From NCBI RefSeq assembly GCF_015277775.1, contig NZ_CP063849.1, positions 930,001-994,000 of the forward strand: a stretch of DNA of 64,000 bases. Direction: 5' to 3'. Under the pieces are notes generated by a model. It was not told the origin of the DNA and searched no databases. It saw only the letters and a program-made list of their open reading frames with translations. Position 1 is the first letter of the stretch; each line of letters starts with the position of its first letter. The stretch comes from Paludibaculum fermentans (GTDB lineage: Bacteria; Acidobacteriota; Terriglobia; Bryobacterales; Bryobacteraceae). Shown piece after piece: positions 62,968-64,000 of this stretch. The translations under genes were made by a program, and so were the position numbers.

Positions 62968-63356
62968 CAGTGAAAAATAAGTTTATCATTTTTATGATAA
63001 ATGGATCCCGGAAGCGGCCTCAATAATAAGAAAGGAGGAAGGAGGTGAAACTGGCCGATTGGGATCATCTGCGAGGCGTGGCCGGGTCTTGCCGGAATTC
63101 TCTTTCCGCACTACACTGAGAATGTTCATTGCTGCGAGACGCCCATGTGCATCCAGCTGAGTTCTCTCTCCACGGTGCCCGCCTCCGCCGAAGTCCTTGT
63201 ACCGGTGGCGGCCGGCGTGCGTCGCGCCTAGCCGCCTGCTCCGCGACGAGCCCCCTCTTCTCCCATCGAAATTACGCGGCCAAGCCGCGGTGTGTACCGG
63301 GAGCGCCCCATTCCCAGGGGCCGGAAACGCATCGCGTGATAAAATAAGAGTTTCCC
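62968..63356. other. Intergenic region between HTH/FG-GAP gene and valS
   Basis: The 389 bp contain the AT-rich inverted repeat (62982-63001), a strong AGGAGG-type ribosome-binding site (AAGGAGG about 63038-63044) followed by a GTG frame of only about 24 codons, and a TAAAAT hexamer at 63340-63345 before the valS ATG. A short leader peptide is possible but not supported. No gene, riboswitch or tRNA was recognised. Confidence 0.6.
62982..63001. promoter_or_regulatory. AT-rich perfect inverted repeat before the HTH/FG-GAP gene
   Basis: TTTATCAT, TTTT, ATGATAAA: a perfect 8-bp repeat with a T4 centre, 14 bp before the start codon. It stands out in GC-rich DNA. It is a good candidate for an operator bound by the MerR-like HTH of the neighbouring protein itself. 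Confidence 0.5.
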
Positions 63357-64000
63357 ATGCAGCTTGATAAAGTCTATGAGCCTCAGCGGTTTGAACCGCA
63401 CTGGGCCCAGTGGTGGATTGACCGTGGATTCTTCCATGCGCCCTCTTCCAGGCACGAGGGCCGCGAGATGTTTTCCCTGGTGATTCCACCGCCGAACGTG
63501 ACCGGCAGCCTGCACATCGGTCACATGCTGGAGCACACGGAGATCGACGTCACCACCCGCTGGCACCGCATGAAGGGCGACCAGACGCTGTGGCTGCCGG
63601 GTCAGGACCACGCCGGCATCGCCACGCAAATGGTGGTGGAGCGCGCGTTGAAGGCGTCTGAAAACATCACGCGTCACGACCTGGGCCGGGAAGAGTTCGT
63701 CAAGCGCGTTTGGCAGTGGAAAGAGCAGTACGGCGGCACCATCATCAACCAGATGAAGCGCATGGGCGACTCGTGCGACTGGTCGCGCAACCGCTTCACG
63801 CTGGACGAGGGGCTGTCGCGCGCGGTGCGCGAGACGTTCGTGCGGCTCTATGAGAAGGGCCTGATCTACCGCGGCGAGTACATGGTGAACTGGTGTCCCC
63901 AGTGCCATACGGCGCTGTCGGACCTGGAAGTGGTGCACGAAGAGACGCAGGGCAACCTGTGGCACATCCAGTATCCGGTGAAGGATATGCCGGGCCGCTT
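63357..64000 (+). CDS. valS: Valyl-tRNA synthetase (N-terminal part)
   Basis: The gene runs off the right edge; 214 complete codons are present. The class I signature [13 protein letters not shown] (HIGH motif) and the neighbouring [14 protein letters not shown] are those of ValRS, as is the zinc-finger-like [18 protein letters not shown]. It charges tRNA(Val). The ATG at 63357 has TAAAAT 11 nt upstream, giving at most a short leader, and no ribosome-binding site. Confidence 0.96.
   Translation, partial: MQLDKVYEPQRFEPHWAQWWIDRGFFHAPSSRHEGREMFSLVIPPPNVTGSLHIGHMLEHTEIDVTTRWHRMKGDQTLWLPGQDHAGIATQMVVERALKASENITRHDLGREEFVKRVWQWKEQYGGTIINQMKRMGDSCDWSRNRFTLDEGLSRAVRETFVRLYEKGLIYRGEYMVNWCPQCHTALSDLEVVHEETQGNLWHIQYPVKDMPGR

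Noticed and set aside
63046-63120. Short GTG frame with strong ribosome-binding site before valS as a leader peptide
   Set aside because: It has no valine-codon run and no attenuator hairpin after it; the protein is unlike any family, so it is mentioned only in the intergenic entry.
62992-63489. Minus-strand open frame across the valS start
   Set aside because: It overlaps the clear valS N-terminus and has Arg/Gly-rich shadow composition with no family match.

Overview
The window is high-GC, densely packed chromosomal DNA. Its gene families point to the Acidobacteriota, probably the Bryobacterales/Solibacter side. The clues are an acidobacterial-type VWA protein, an SBBP beta-propeller protein, DUF1080 and DUF1326 secreted proteins, a PEP-CTERM protein, a DUF1570-like peptidase, TolB-like/TPR proteins with a CadC-type N-terminus, a fused hemCD gene and two HD-GYP proteins. 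The taxon is inferred from family content; no marker gene was searched. I saw no phage, transposase, CRISPR array, tRNA or rRNA gene.

Layout. 1-8.4 kb: start of a HAD phosphatase, a YIP1 membrane protein, a DUF3298-like lipoprotein, complete B12-dependent methionine synthase (metH), a sulfatase, an MBL-fold hydrolase and a PEBP-like protein. 8.1-17.2 kb: GH3 beta-N-acetylhexosaminidase with a decayed copy of a GH3 tail behind it, a single-domain response regulator, a VWA protein, a rhomboid protease, a tandem HD-GYP protein, a DUF1570-like metalloprotease, a Nudix-like protein and a conserved hypothetical. 17.3-24.7 kb: acs, an MscS-type channel coupled to a large AAA/STAND-like ATPase, and small secreted or membrane proteins. 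24.0-31 kb: a lipoprotein/NtrB/NtrC operon and an OmpR/HK pair. 31-36.7 kb: altronate dehydratase-like enzyme, exported HIT-like protein, ArnT-like glycosyltransferase, a solo Clp-D2-type AAA+ ATPase and an SDR. 36.8-41.7 kb: tetrapyrrole operon hemX-hemA-hemCD followed by a small conserved protein and a DECR-like SDR. 41.8-47.1 kb: APC permease and a c-di-GMP/sigma-54 block (HD-GYP-GAF-GGDEF protein, Fis-type activator, PilZ protein). 47.2-55.2 kb: SBBP protein, HlyD-type adaptor, TonB-dependent receptor, DUF1080 protein, Lrp regulator plus DMT exporter. 55.2-64 kb: TolB-like/TPR protein, PEP-CTERM protein, small secreted proteins, a broken truncated-haemoglobin gene, M24 peptidase, a membrane-anchored HTH/FG-GAP protein and the start of valS.

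Three gene-expression patterns stand out. About a dozen genes carry a TAnnnT -10-like hexamer exactly 6-8 nt before the start codon with no usable ribosome-binding site, which suggests widespread leaderless transcription. At 33.1 kb one symmetric -10 core appears to serve two back-to-back leaderless genes. Convergent genes end with almost no space, three pairs with directly abutting, palindromic stop codons. Other regulatory signals are a strong stem-loop that overlaps the promoter and ribosome-binding site of the Lrp gene, inverted repeats before several regulators, and one clear intrinsic terminator at 59.6 kb.
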